Origin: Abditibacterium sp.
Lineage (GTDB): Bacteria > Armatimonadota > Abditibacteriia > Abditibacteriales > Abditibacteriaceae
Reading direction: 5' to 3'
Assembly: GCA_030448265.1 (NCBI GenBank)
Contig: JAUJNG010000002.1
Span: 62,001 to 126,000, forward strand
Length of the DNA: 64,000 bases
The notes beneath the pieces are model-generated. The model made no database searches. It worked only from the letters and a program-made list of their open reading frames with translations, and was not told the DNA's origin. Made by a program: the position numbers and the translations under genes. Shown piece by piece: positions 28,820 to 37,818 of the stretch (position 1 is its first letter; every line of letters begins with the position of its first letter).

Positions 28820-30229
28820 TTAAACCCTTTGCCTTTTTCGCAATGGCTGCCTCTTCCTCGACCTCATGTTCTCCACGGGCACAGCCATTGGAGAAGCGGC
28901 GGCAGGGGCACGAGCCGACAGGAGGATTTGCACGGCTAAACCAACGCAGGCCCATCCCAAAAAGCCGACGCCGCGCCGCCAGTAAACATCCATGCAGCCA
29001 TGCACCAGCGAGAGAAGAAGAACAGATGCCCCAATGAAGACGATTTGTTTGTTGGGCAAGTCGTTCTTCGTCTTTTTAGCGGCCAGGAACAAGGTGTAAA
29101 AACCTCCGGCAAACATCCCAATGAAACCGGCGAGACCAACAAGCCCCGATTCTCCCAGCGTCAAAATCAAAACATTGTGGGGATCAGCCTCTTTTCTGAT
29201 CCCGATACCGACTCCCATTAACGGGCTGGAACGAAAAGCCTCCAGAACCTCATTAATGGTTTGAAGTCGCGTTTTAATGGTGTAGGATGAGGACGAGACG
29301 TCCGTAGCATACTCGGCAGTCTCCTGAGGCAGCATCTGCCACAGAATTGCGACCAGGGGCACCATCACCAACAGCGAACCCCAAAAAGCCCGCTTGTTTT
29401 TCACCATCACCAACAGCAACAAAAAGGCGACCGCAGTGGCAACCCAGGCGCCCCGCGAAAGCGATAAGAAAATCCCTATCGTGCTCAGCCCCAGACTTAA
29501 GAAGAGAAAAGTTTTTCTGCGCCCCTGAGCCCGTTCCGTGAGCAGATAGCCCAGGCAGGTTATGATGCCACAGCCGAAAGTTGGCCCCAACGCATTTTTG
29601 TTGATGCCCAGGGTATACATACTGGCCTCAATGCCGCCCTGAGCAAAAGCGGCCATAGTGAACAGGGCCAGCACATTGAGCGCCATAAGAAAAACCAAAA
29701 AGCCGCGATGGGCCAGACGCAGCGCCGTCGAGAAATTAGCGAAGATGAGAATGGCAACCAGAGTCGCCATAACCATGCGCGCGAGCGAAACGGCTGTGGT
29801 GAAGCCTTCCCAGTTCGCCAGCGACGAGGCGCACGAAATTCCCAGATAAAGCAGCAGTGGCGCGGCGATAGGCCCCATCCTCAAGGAGTTGCGCCCTGGC
29901 AGAGAAGACAGCAAAACGATGAAAAGCAGAGCCGCCAGAATATCGACCAGGCTGACATTGACCGCGCCCTCCCCGCCCAGCGACTGTTGAAACGGCATGG
30001 CCGCGAAAATGGCGAGCAAAAAAAACGGCAGCTTGCCCACCAGCGCGCACACGGTGAGAAGTTGGAGCGCCGCCGCCAGTGCGGGCGAAACGAAAAACAG
30101 CGCGAACGACGCGAGCAGAGGCACCACCGCCAGCACATAACTGCCCCCGCGCCCGCCATGCAGTGCGGTTTTGAAATTGAAATCAGATTTCGAGGTGGAA
30201 GTGACTGCTTGCACGAAACTGTTGACCAT
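28820..30229 (-). CDS. O-antigen ligase/polymerase family membrane protein
   Basis: A 469-residue membrane protein with about ten to twelve hydrophobic segments and the Wzy/WaaL family loop before the last third: SSSYTIKTRLQTINEVLEAF, then SSPLMGVGIGIRKEADPHNVLILTL split over that loop (Arg in TRLQT, and the GVG...HN pattern). The family joins or polymerises polysaccharide repeat units on the periplasmic side of the inner membrane. The C-terminal tail is basic. In this locus it is the only polymerase-like protein, which points to a polymerase or ligase role for the exported glycan; which of the two is not decidable here. Confidence 0.87.
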   Translation of the reverse strand: MVNSFVQAVTSTSKSDFNFKTALHGGRGGSYVLAVVPLLASFALFFVSPALAAALQLLTVCALVGKLPFFLLAIFAAMPFQQSLGGEGAVNVSLVDILAALLFIVLLSSLPGRNSLRMGPIAAPLLLYLGISCASSLANWEGFTTAVSLARMVMATLVAILIFANFSTALRLAHRGFLVFLMALNVLALFTMAAFAQGGIEASMYTLGINKNALGPTFGCGIITCLGYLLTERAQGRRKTFLFLSLGLSTIGIFLSLSRGAWVATAVAFLLLLVMVKNKRAFWGSLLVMVPLVAILWQMLPQETAEYATDVSSSSYTIKTRLQTINEVLEAFRSSPLMGVGIGIRKEADPHNVLILTLGESGLVGLAGFIGMFAGGFYTLFLAAKKTKNDLPNKQIVFIGASVLLLSLVHGCMDVYWRRGVGFLGWACVGLAVQILLSARAPAAASPMAVPVENMRSRKRQPLRKRQRV

Positions 30230-30296
30230 CCTTCGTTTGAGAGCGAATCGTGATAGCTCCGCGATATGAGGAGCAATGATTGTTGGAGAGCTTACC

Positions 30297-30391
30297 CCAA
30301 GAGGCGACCTGAGCGAGACTGACCTCCTCTTCCAATCTTTACTCTCCGGATTGGAAGAGGACGTCAGTCCCGCTTAGGCCGCCTCTTGGGA
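30297..30391. repeat. palindromic repeat, family A copy 2
   Basis: Outer arms CCCCAAGAGGCG and CGCCTCTTGGG, inner arms CCTCTTCCAATC and GATTGGAAGAGG, imperfect between. It is placed upstream of the ligase gene and only eight bases from the family B element at 30400. Confidence 0.8.
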
Positions 30392-30399
30392 TGGTTTTC

Positions 30400-30538
30400 A
30401 AAGCGGTTCTCCAATGAAATGACAGGTTGGTAGGGACATGGCCTCATGTCCTTGGACAGCGTAAGAAGCACCCCAAGGGCATGGCAGGCCATGTCTCTAC
30501 CAACGCGCGCGGGTCAACTCAAACCAGAACCGCTCTAA
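30400..30538. repeat. palindromic repeat, family B copy 3 (full form)
   Basis: Left end AAAGCGGTTCTCCAATGAAA, right end (inverted) TTAGAGCGGTTCTGGTTTGA. Inside, GTAGGGACATGG and its inverted partner CCATGTCTCTAC flank a spacer. The right end contributes the TAG stop of the adjoining GT2 gene (30535-30537). Confidence 0.85.
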
Positions 30539-31491
30539 GCCGTTTCCTGAAGTCCTGGCCCACGTTTTCCCAGACTCCACAACAAAATGCGTTTCCACTG
30601 GCCGATTTGCCTCCAATAATGGCGTCGCTGACGCACTCGGCACAGGGCCGCAACCAGAAACAGAACCATCCGCAGACAAGCGCCGAAGATCGTCGTGACG
30701 CGATAGACCATCAACCCCCTCCTGCCATAATGCTTGCACATAAACCGCTCCTGCGCTCTCTGAAACTCATTAAACACCCTATCCGCCTGAGTCTGGCCAC
30801 TGCCGCCGCCCAGATGCACGACTTCTGCGGCAGGCGTAAACAAAACCGACCAGCCGGCGGCCCAGAAGCGTTTGGCCCAGTCGGTTTCCTCCCCGTAAAG
30901 AAAGAACTCTTCGTCGAAAAGACCGACTTCTTCGGCGGCTTCCCGACGCACCAGCCAGCAGGCGCCGATCACGAAATCGACCTCGCGTTCCTTGTCGTGA
31001 GCCCAGTTGCGAAAGTCGCCGAAAACCGGATGATCGGGCAGCGCCGCCGCCAGCAAACAATTTTCCCAGACGGATTTTAGAGGACTGGGAAAGCGGTAGC
31101 AGGAAAGCTGCAACGACTCATCTCCGTTCAACAAGCGCGGCGCCACAACGGCGGCACGCGGATGAGCAGACGCACTTTCGAGCAGCCGCTCAATCGCCTG
31201 CGGGCGCGGAAAAGCATCCGAATTGAGCAGCAAAAAAAACTCGCCGCGCGCCAGGCGCAATGCCTGATTATTGGCCGCGCCGAATCCCTTGTTGCGCTCG
31301 TTGACCAGCAATTTCACATCGGGAAACTCGCTCTTAATCGCTTCGACGCTGCCATCGTTCGATGCGTTATCGACCACGAATATCTCCGCCGATAACCCCT
31401 CCAATTCCCGCGACAGAGTGCGGAGGCAGCGCAGCGTCATGTCGCGGGTGTTGTAGGAAACGATGACAACAGAAAGAGTGGAAGTAGACAT
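30535..31491 (-). CDS. GT2-type glycosyltransferase, rhamnosyltransferase-like
   Basis: A 318-residue GT-A enzyme. The opening LSVVIVSYNTRDMTLRCL and FVVDNASNDGSVEAI bind the nucleotide, and LLLNSDAFPRPQ is the DxD-like metal motif. FVIGACWLVRREAAEEVG and FFLYGEETDWAKR complete the acceptor side as in WbbL-like rhamnosyltransferases. A closely similar enzyme is encoded at 49261-50232. A hydrophobic segment near residue 275 (FGACLRMVLFLVAAL) suggests membrane attachment. Its stop codon is contained in the family B element that abuts the gene, so the C-terminus may have been altered by that insertion. Confidence 0.9.
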   Translation of the reverse strand: MSTSTLSVVIVSYNTRDMTLRCLRTLSRELEGLSAEIFVVDNASNDGSVEAIKSEFPDVKLLVNERNKGFGAANNQALRLARGEFFLLLNSDAFPRPQAIERLLESASAHPRAAVVAPRLLNGDESLQLSCYRFPSPLKSVWENCLLAAALPDHPVFGDFRNWAHDKEREVDFVIGACWLVRREAAEEVGLFDEEFFLYGEETDWAKRFWAAGWSVLFTPAAEVVHLGGGSGQTQADRVFNEFQRAQERFMCKHYGRRGLMVYRVTTIFGACLRMVLFLVAALCRVRQRRHYWRQIGQWKRILLWSLGKRGPGLQETA

Positions 31492-31522
31492 ATTTCGTCG
31501 TTGAAGGCCAAACCACAGCCAC

Positions 31523-32686
31523 TCAGTCTCTCGAAATTTGGGCCATTACGTCTTCGATTTGATCGACGCGAGTGTCCCAGCTATTCTCTTTGGCTGCCAG
31601 TAAGCGCGCCGATTGCGCCGATTTATCCTCCAATACTGCCATTTCGCAGGCCTCGACAAACGCCTCGGCCCCCGAAGCGATGCGGCACAGCGACGAGAAA
31701 TCGCGGAATCCGGCGACATTGGTGCTGACGACGGGCTTGCCGGTGGCCAGATACTCCCACAGCTTAATCGGATTGAGGCTTTCGGTGAACTCCGATTCGA
31801 GATGGGGCACCAGGCACACATCGAACGCCGCCAGAAAATGGGGCACCCGTTGATAGGAAACGGGGCCGGTCAAAACGACATTCTTCAACATCGAAAGCCG
31901 GCGCAGTTGTCCCTCATCCAACAGGTTGGGGCCGACCAGGGCGATGGTTCCCTGGGGAAAAGCCTGAGCGACAATTTCAATTAATGCCACGTCAACCCGT
32001 TCGGGATGAACCGTTCCGACATAGCCCAGAACGGGACGATTCCATTGCTCGGTTGATGCATCGACGACGCCCGTGCCGTCCGCGACGGCGACATAATGCT
32101 GGAGATCGACGCCGTTGGGCACTAAAAACAGGCGGCGAGTGAGCGGCAGTTTCATCTCGAACAATCGCTGCGAGCAAACAATGGTCGCATCGGCGTGGCG
32201 ACACAAAAAACCGTCTTGCTCGATAACGAGAGATCGAAGCGAGGGAGCATGATTAAAAGAAATCCAATCATCGGTCACGTCGTAAACCACGCCGCGCTCG
32301 CCCATCTTTCCCACCAGGTGCGCCGCCGAATGCGCGTTGATCCACAACAACGGCCTGGTGAATCCCAGGCGGCGAGATGCGGTTCGAACCTGACGGCGAA
32401 AAGCGAGTTCATTAGCCCTTCGCCCCGCCCTGAGAGTGTTGGGCCACCACTTCACGGGGCGAAAGAAAAAGATGTTGGAAAATTCGGGGAGAGATTGGGG
32501 CGCATCGGCGCGCACTTGAGAAAAGCGTCCCCGCCGCAGCGAATGGGAAACGTCGTGGGGCAAACCAACGAAGAGAACTTTGCGGTCGGGGTGGCGGCGG
32601 GAGAGTTCGGCGCAAATAAATTGATTGCGCCGCCAGATGTCGTCCCAGTTTTCGAGGGAGACGAAAATTAAATCGTGCATTCTCAT
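31523..32686 (-). CDS. GT4-like glycosyltransferase (WDDIWRR group)
   Basis: About 387 residues. ATG at 32686 is chosen for the GGGAG ribosome site just upstream, rather than the reading from 32728, which would overlap the upstream methyltransferase. The N-terminus (DLIFVSLENWDDIWRRNQFI) and the C-terminal ESLNPIKLWEYLATGKPVVST segment place it in the GT1/GT4-like group in which the usual E-x7-E is replaced by NPIKLWEYLA. Fragments of a near copy lie at 33640-33870, including 47-48 identical bases. It probably transfers one sugar of the repeat unit. Confidence 0.85.
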   Translation of the reverse strand: MRMHDLIFVSLENWDDIWRRNQFICAELSRRHPDRKVLFVGLPHDVSHSLRRGRFSQVRADAPQSLPEFSNIFFFRPVKWWPNTLRAGRRANELAFRRQVRTASRRLGFTRPLLWINAHSAAHLVGKMGERGVVYDVTDDWISFNHAPSLRSLVIEQDGFLCRHADATIVCSQRLFEMKLPLTRRLFLVPNGVDLQHYVAVADGTGVVDASTEQWNRPVLGYVGTVHPERVDVALIEIVAQAFPQGTIALVGPNLLDEGQLRRLSMLKNVVLTGPVSYQRVPHFLAAFDVCLVPHLESEFTESLNPIKLWEYLATGKPVVSTNVAGFRDFSSLCRIASGAEAFVEACEMAVLEDKSAQSARLLAAKENSWDTRVDQIEDVMAQISRD

Positions 32687-32717
32687 CAAGTCTCCCTTGG
32701 AAGCACTGCCCTTTGAT

Positions 32718-33560
32718 TCATCGGACAAAAACTTCGACTGTGTTATTACCAGGTGATTGCGTTTGGAAGATATGAACTCGTTGAAAACCTGAGCTTTCCA
32801 AAACAGAAACTACTTCCTGATAATCAATTAACGTCGGATGGAACTCTATAACTATTGCTTGAACACGCTCCAACCAAGAAAGATTCCCCGACAATAATTC
32901 CTGTTCGCCCCCTTCAATGTCAATTTTGACAAGGCCGACCAGTTCATCCGCCGATAGGGAACTCATTATAGATTCCATACTGAGAACACGAACTGCCGAC
33001 TGCGAAGAAGAAATATTTGAAGACTCATTCTTTTGGGACTCAGGGCCGTCAACTAAGCGTCCCGTCGTTGAACCTGGCCCTTTATCAAAAACAGCAAAAC
33101 CATCTGTAGAGCCCGCCGCAGCCTCAAAGATCTCGGCTTGCAAGCCGTTGCCCAGGAGATTTGCTCGTAAAACTCGCGTATTTTCGGGAGAGGGTTCAAC
33201 CGCGATGAATTTGCAGTTTTTATCATGCCTCGCATACCACAAAGAAGTCAGACCGATATTCGCACCAATATCTATAATGACCGGATGCCGTATTTCAATG
33301 GGAAGTTGATATTCTTCTTCAATCCAAACCTCGTAGATAGTAAAAATATCCGCGCGATTGAGTCGATAATGAATTTTTAATCCGCCAGTGACATTGATTA
33401 CCCGATGGCGATCAAGCGAATTTACTCCAAGAAAACGCATGACTTTAGAGAGCAAAAAGTCTAAAAGTAAGTGTTGAAATGAACTCTTATCTGCTGCCAA
33501 ACGATTGGCCCCAAGGAGTTGTTTGTATAAGTCGTTGATTTGTCTTTGGAGCTGTTGCAT
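32718..33560 (-). CDS. FkbM-family methyltransferase
   Basis: About 280 residues; ATG at 33560 preferred. The SAM-binding motif is VIIDIGANIGLTSLWYA followed by FIAVEPSPENTRVL, and VKIDIEGGEQELL is the second conserved FkbM motif. Family members O-methylate sugars or other metabolites. Base composition is visibly lower in GC than the flanking glycosyltransferases, hinting at separate acquisition. The gene lies between an intact glycosyltransferase and decayed fragments of its copy. Confidence 0.88.
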   Translation of the reverse strand: MQQLQRQINDLYKQLLGANRLAADKSSFQHLLLDFLLSKVMRFLGVNSLDRHRVINVTGGLKIHYRLNRADIFTIYEVWIEEEYQLPIEIRHPVIIDIGANIGLTSLWYARHDKNCKFIAVEPSPENTRVLRANLLGNGLQAEIFEAAAGSTDGFAVFDKGPGSTTGRLVDGPESQKNESSNISSSQSAVRVLSMESIMSSLSADELVGLVKIDIEGGEQELLSGNLSWLERVQAIVIEFHPTLIDYQEVVSVLESSGFQRVHIFQTQSPGNNTVEVFVR

Positions 33561-33611
33561 GGTTCTATTTCTCGCGGGGCGAACTAATGTAAATCTTCTC
33601 ACAGTTTGTTT

Positions 33612-33874
33612 TCACTTGATTTTGTAAAGGCCAGTGGGATGGTGAAGGCTATGGCTTGATCCGGTTGAAGAAACGATGCCCGAACCACGTGGCGTTCGCC
33701 CATCTTCCCTAACATGTGCGCTGCCGAATGAGCGTTGATCTACAACAATACTATAGTTAATCGCAAAGGGCGAGCTACCGCTTGAACTTCCACCGAAGAG
33801 ACAAATGAATTGATTGCGCCGCCAGATGTCGTCCCAGTTTTCGAGGGAGACGAAATCAAAGAATTCATGAGAAA
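33612..33874 (-). pseudogene. glycosyltransferase remnant, decayed copy of the gene at 31523-32686
   Basis: Pieces of the WDDIWRR-group glycosyltransferase survive: the start (FVSLENWDDIWRRNQFIC) at about 33800-33860 and a degraded stretch near 33690-33770 matching the NAHSAAHLVGKMGERG region of the intact gene. Bases 33809-33856 are identical by eye to 32620-32667. The intervening sequence is deleted and the rest is out of frame. Confidence 0.75.
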
Positions 33875-35068
33875 CTAAGCTGCATCCCGCGCGGCTATAT
33901 CGTTCCTGGAAGCGGAGGGGGCGGAATCTGGACTCAAAAGCAAACCACGATAAATTTGCAGATATTTTTCGGCTAGCACATCCCAATCGAAACCTAAAGC
34001 GCGTGCTCGCCCCGCCGCGCCGAGGCGGTTTCTCAACTCGGTATCAGAGGCTAATTTTGTCAAAAGCGAGGCCAGCGCAGTAACATCCTCACAGGGAAAC
34101 AGCAAACCTGTCCCCCCATCTAACACGATTTCAGGCACGCCGCCGACGTTAGCGGCGACGACAGCTTTGCCCGCGCACATCGCCTCTAAATTGACAATGC
34201 CCTGCGGCTCGCGGCGCGAAGGCAAGACGAAAAAATCGCAGCCTTTGAACAAGCTCACTGCCTGAGCGCGGTTGGCCCGTCCGAAGAAATGCACGCGCTT
34301 TTCAATGTCTAATTCGCGCGTCAGAGATTGCAGGGCATCCAATTCGGGGCCGTCGCCCGCGAGTAATAGATCGTGCTGGGGGCACTGGCTTAGGGCGAAA
34401 GCTCGTAGTAGCAAATCGAAGCCTTTTTGCGGCACCATCCGGCCAATGCCGAAAATATAAGGGCGCGGGTGAGAATAAGGCTCCACGCCTTCAAAATCGG
34501 CGACGCGGATGCCATTATAAATCACCTGGGCGCGACTGCCGAACGGCTGGCCAAAAAAGGTTTCGACATCCACTAATGTGTCGCGCGAACAAGCGGTGAT
34601 ATGGTTGGCCTGCGCCAAACAATCGCGCATCACGTTTTGGAACCAGGCGCTGCGTTGAAAAATTTGGCTCGCGTCCATGGTGCGTTCACCTTGAGTCGTT
34701 ACGACAAGCGGCAAACCCAATTGACGGCAGGCCTGCGCCGCATAAAAACCGTTGGAGCTAACGCACTGCACATGAACTAATTGCGTTTGGGTTTCTTTTA
34801 ATATCCGATTGACTTGGCGCTGAATGGAAGCCGACGACAGGGTGAAAGTCGCTCGTGATTTCGCATCGTCCCCAGGAGAACGAAGGGCCAGGCGATGAAG
34901 GGGTATGCCTTCAAATTCTTCAAACGCGGGAAGGTTGCGCGGCCAGCGATTGGTGATCACAATCGCTTCGTGCCCCGCGCGCCTGTAAGCGTGTGTTAAC
35001 TGTCGCACCAACTCCTCGACTCCGCCGGTATGAGGATGAAAAGCACTGGCGAAAATAGCTATTTTCAT
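33875..35068 (-). CDS. GT4-type glycosyltransferase
   Basis: A 397-residue GT-B enzyme starting MKIAIFASAFHPHTGGVEEL at 35068. The donor domain shows GIGRMVPQKGFDLLLRAF, EPQGIVNLE and KAVVAANVGGVPEIVLDGG. A truncated copy of its first 123 or so residues is found at 39165-39578, with 272 bases identical, so this is the intact parent or a repaired version. It is followed by the glycosyltransferase remnant at 33612. It should add a sugar during repeat-unit assembly. Confidence 0.9.
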   Translation of the reverse strand: MKIAIFASAFHPHTGGVEELVRQLTHAYRRAGHEAIVITNRWPRNLPAFEEFEGIPLHRLALRSPGDDAKSRATFTLSSASIQRQVNRILKETQTQLVHVQCVSSNGFYAAQACRQLGLPLVVTTQGERTMDASQIFQRSAWFQNVMRDCLAQANHITACSRDTLVDVETFFGQPFGSRAQVIYNGIRVADFEGVEPYSHPRPYIFGIGRMVPQKGFDLLLRAFALSQCPQHDLLLAGDGPELDALQSLTRELDIEKRVHFFGRANRAQAVSLFKGCDFFVLPSRREPQGIVNLEAMCAGKAVVAANVGGVPEIVLDGGTGLLFPCEDVTALASLLTKLASDTELRNRLGAAGRARALGFDWDVLAEKYLQIYRGLLLSPDSAPSASRNDIAARDAA

Positions 35069-35094
35069 AATGAGATGAGAATTTGACACACAGA

Positions 35095-35445
35095 ATTTGA
35101 AAAGGAACTACCTCGGTAAAGTGCTTCATGCTGGGCGCAGACGCGTTGCCATGAAAAATTCTGCGGACGCCATCGCTTCAATCTAGTGAAGGCCGAACCC
35201 TTCTTAACTGCTCGGTAAACAAAACACCTAGGCGCACCGGTAGACGCCAGCCAGGGTTTCAAAAGGAACGTGCTCAAATCAGTGCACGCCCTCAGCCCTG
35301 TTCCCACACACCGCCCAAAACTCGCAGTCGAGAACTGGCGACATTGTAGAGTGAATCTTCGGACGCACCACACAGACTAAATACTGTCACTTGATGCCCA
35401 CGCCCAACCGTTTCATTGGCGGAGTAATACACAATATACCCTCTC
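35095..35445 (-). pseudogene. degenerate glycosyltransferase fragments
   Basis: No intact frame, but two recognisable scraps: VYYSANETVGRGHQVTVFSL at about 35375-35435, like the N-terminal domain of a GT4 enzyme, and a C-terminal NFSWQRVCAQHEALYR segment at about 35110-35160 in another frame. The middle of the gene is missing. The stretch fills the 435-base gap between the GT4 and GT2 genes. Confidence 0.6.
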
Positions 35446-35503
35446 CAATTTTGCTGCCACTGACCAAATAAAAGGAAATAGTGACAACATCTATAAGAAA
35501 TGC

Positions 35504-36588
35504 TTAACTCTTACGTCTAACACTTTTAGCCACTTTTAAAAACACTGAACTTAACACATGATGGGGAGAATGTTGAACAGCAAAAGAAAAATGATTTAGG
35601 AAATCATGGTATTTCGATTGACGCAAGCTTTCTCTACTCTGGTCATAGGCTTGGCTGGCAAATGTCCCTTTAATTCCCTTCAAACCTTTGCGGGCCGCTA
35701 CAACAGACTCCAAATCACCCTTGTTTTTCGCCATTAACAAATGCTTTCCTATGATGTTAAAGATACAATCATACGTTCTTCTATAAGCAATAGTTTGATT
35801 GAAGCTGTGCTTCCTATAGGAAGCTTCACAAGAAGGCACAAAAATCATTTTCTCACTATACATTAGTCTCAACCAGACATCGTAATCTTCAGCCGGCTGT
35901 GAAAAGAAATCGAATAAACCCATTTTCTGAAGGGCTGCACGCCGCACCATTACTGTGCTGGCGCCACATATCCCTGAGCCTTCCAAAAGATCATGATAAG
36001 TCTGATGTCGCCCAAATCCCTGACCTTTATAATCACCACTTTCATCGATGAAATCGAACTGTGTGTGGCAAAGAGCCGCCTCTTCGTCTCCTTGCATGGC
36101 TTCTACTTGTCTTTCCAGTTTAGTGGGTTTCCATAAATCATCCTGATCTAAAAATGCGACATATTCGCCTGTCGAATTCGCTATGCCGGCGTTCCTGGCG
36201 ATAGATTGTCCCCCATTTTTTTGATGCACAAGACGAACTCTGGGATCCAAGCTGTCGATATAGGAAATGTCTTCTGGTGAACCATCATCAACGACAATCA
36301 GTTCCCAGTCTTGAAAATTTTGTTCTATAACTGATTGCACAGCGAGCTGAAGGTATGGGCCTGGATTATAAGCAGGAATGATGACGCTAAGAGTCTGTGC
36401 TCAAATAGTGTTATTCACGCGATTCGTCATTCTGAGGGGAGCCGTGCGACCCGAAGAATCTCGCCTTGCAGGGGCATTTTACTGCGCGAGTTGAGATTCT
36501 TCGGGTCGCACGGCTCCCCTCAGAATGACGAATTCGACGATTTCGCCTCAAATAACTGCATTCGAGCACAGACTCTAACGGATGGCAT
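35504..36588 (-). pseudogene. GT2-type glycosyltransferase interrupted by a 185-bp element
   Basis: The main part (35504-36390) encodes a GT2 enzyme with VSVIIPAYNPGPYLQ, WELIVVDDGS and AFLDQDDLWKP (metal motif). The first codons lie beyond an insertion: ATG at 36588 reads Met-Pro-Ser-Val and then enters the element at 36575. Removing 36391-36575 and one TAA copy restores an unbroken start, MPSVSVIIPAYNPGPYL. Without removal, a GTG at 36340 could give a shortened 278-residue protein lacking the first nucleotide-binding strand, probably inactive. Confidence 0.85.
36391..36575. mobile_element. 185-bp non-autonomous element with IS5-like ends and TAA target duplication
   Basis: Terminal inverted repeats GAGTCTGTGCTC (36391-36402) and GAGCACAGACTC (36564-36575) are flanked by TAA on both sides (36388-36390, 36576-36578). 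Inside is a long perfect palindrome: arm 36421-36462, starting CGTCATTCTGAGGGGAGCC, pairs with 36493-36535. The same 18-base end, GAGTCTGTGCTCGAATAG, occurs next to the IS5-family transposase remnant at 39917, which could have moved it in trans. It carries no coding sequence. Confidence 0.9.
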
Positions 36589-36608
36589 TGCTTACTCCCT
36601 AATACTAA

Positions 36609-37322
36609 TCAATATTTTGACATTGATGCTCGATCTGATGGGGCTTCCACGCGTGATTGAATCTGAGGCTTATGCCTCACAACACAAGCAAATTGCAGAT
36701 ATTTAGTGTCATCTAAAGAGCGGGGGAAAAGCCGCCATAATACACGCACTCCGAAAGCAGAAATGCCTTTTTGGGGTTGGCCTTTGTTGATTCCTCTGAG
36801 GATTTCCACTTCATAACCAGCCTCCGTAAACATTCGCCTGATGCTTTTGGCCGTAAAAAAGCGCATATGAGTCGAACCGAAGATGCCCCAATCCACATAT
36901 TTAAAATCGCCTTCGAGCAGAATGTGCTTCAAAGCGCGGTAAAAGCGGATGTTAGGGATTGAAGCAATATTACGGCCTTCGGGCGTTAAAAGGCGTTTAA
37001 CCGCTAGTAGAATGCTGTCAGGGTCAACTAAATGTTCCAAAACGTCATTGAAGGCGATGCAATCGAAGGATGCATCTGGCAACCCAGCCAAATGTTTGTT
37101 TACGTCACCCTCTAACACAACATCGATCTTGGTGCGAGCTTGGTTGGCAGCGTCGGAAAAGAGTTCGATTCCGGTGACGTGGGCGTCTCTTTCGGTCTTG
37201 ACGAGCTTGCCAAACTCGCCAACGCCACAACCGACATCCAACAGACGTTTGACGTCTTTGGGAACAAAAGGCAACATCTCCCTACGGGGCAACAAATAGT
37301 AAAATTCGGCGTCTTTGCTCAT
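36609..37322 (-). CDS. class I SAM-dependent methyltransferase
   Basis: A 237-residue methyltransferase. Motif I is LLDVGCGVGEFGKLV, then VTGIELFSDAAN, and the post-motif region is FDCIAFNDVLEHLVDPDSIL, as in Methyltransf_11/23 enzymes of polysaccharide loci. A C-terminal FGSTHMRFFTAKSIRRMFTEAGYEVE segment is typical of this group. It likely methylates a sugar or chain end. The gene ends 21 bases before the start of the interrupted GT2 gene. Confidence 0.88.
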   Translation of the reverse strand: MSKDAEFYYLLPRREMLPFVPKDVKRLLDVGCGVGEFGKLVKTERDAHVTGIELFSDAANQARTKIDVVLEGDVNKHLAGLPDASFDCIAFNDVLEHLVDPDSILLAVKRLLTPEGRNIASIPNIRFYRALKHILLEGDFKYVDWGIFGSTHMRFFTAKSIRRMFTEAGYEVEILRGINKGQPQKGISAFGVRVLWRLFPRSLDDTKYLQFACVVRHKPQIQSRVEAPSDRASMSKY

Positions 37323-37470
37323 AGAAAATTCCTAAAATGGTTGGATTGTGACATCGGTTGGCTCACTGCACAGTTCGTCACCCATTGAGTAATGGTTTGG
37401 TCTTTGATCAGTTTTGTAAAGTTTATGTTTAGCTATGATTTCGGCCAAAGATTAGTGTAAATTTGAAGTC

Positions 37471-37622
37471 ATAGCGTTTCCGATCCGAATGAAGTGACTC
37501 GCTTAGAAGCGTAGGCATCGTGTCTACTTATGCTTCACAGGAGCAGACACGATGCCTACGCTTCTAAACCACTCCTACTTGAGGTCAATGACAATACGAG
37601 CCACTTCATTCCGAACCGCTAT
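37471..37622. repeat. palindromic element with long inner hairpin
   Basis: Inner arms TTAGAAGCGTAGGCATCGTG (from 37503) and CACGATGCCTACGCTTCTAA (to 37567) pair over 23 bases. Outer ends ATAGCGTTTCCGATCCGAAT (from 37471) and, inverted, ATAGCGGTTCGGAATGAAGT (from 37622) also pair imperfectly, giving a 152-base element. Nothing coding is inside. Confidence 0.8.
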
Positions 37623-37638
37623 AATATTAACACATAAC

Positions 37639-37776
37639 CTAAGTTGCCACCTTTGGAAAAAACCACAGAGACACGGAGAAGAAAAAGAGAGAAAGGCCCC
37701 GCTTTTGGACTTTGTCCCTCCGGCCTCTTGGTTATTGCTCTGTGTCTCTGTGGTTTTTCCCATGGGTGGCAACTTG
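37639..37776. repeat. palindromic element containing the ACCACAGAGACAC motif
   Basis: AAGTTGCCACC near 37641 and, inverted, AAGTTGCCACC near 37776 form the ends. AAAAAACCACAGAGACAC and GTGTCTCTGTGGTTTTTC form inner arms. The 60-base centre is unpaired. It is the second of three elements side by side. Confidence 0.8.
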
Positions 37777-37818
37777 GGTCAGCACATATACGTTGGCGTC
37801 GCGGGCGTTATTCTTAAG

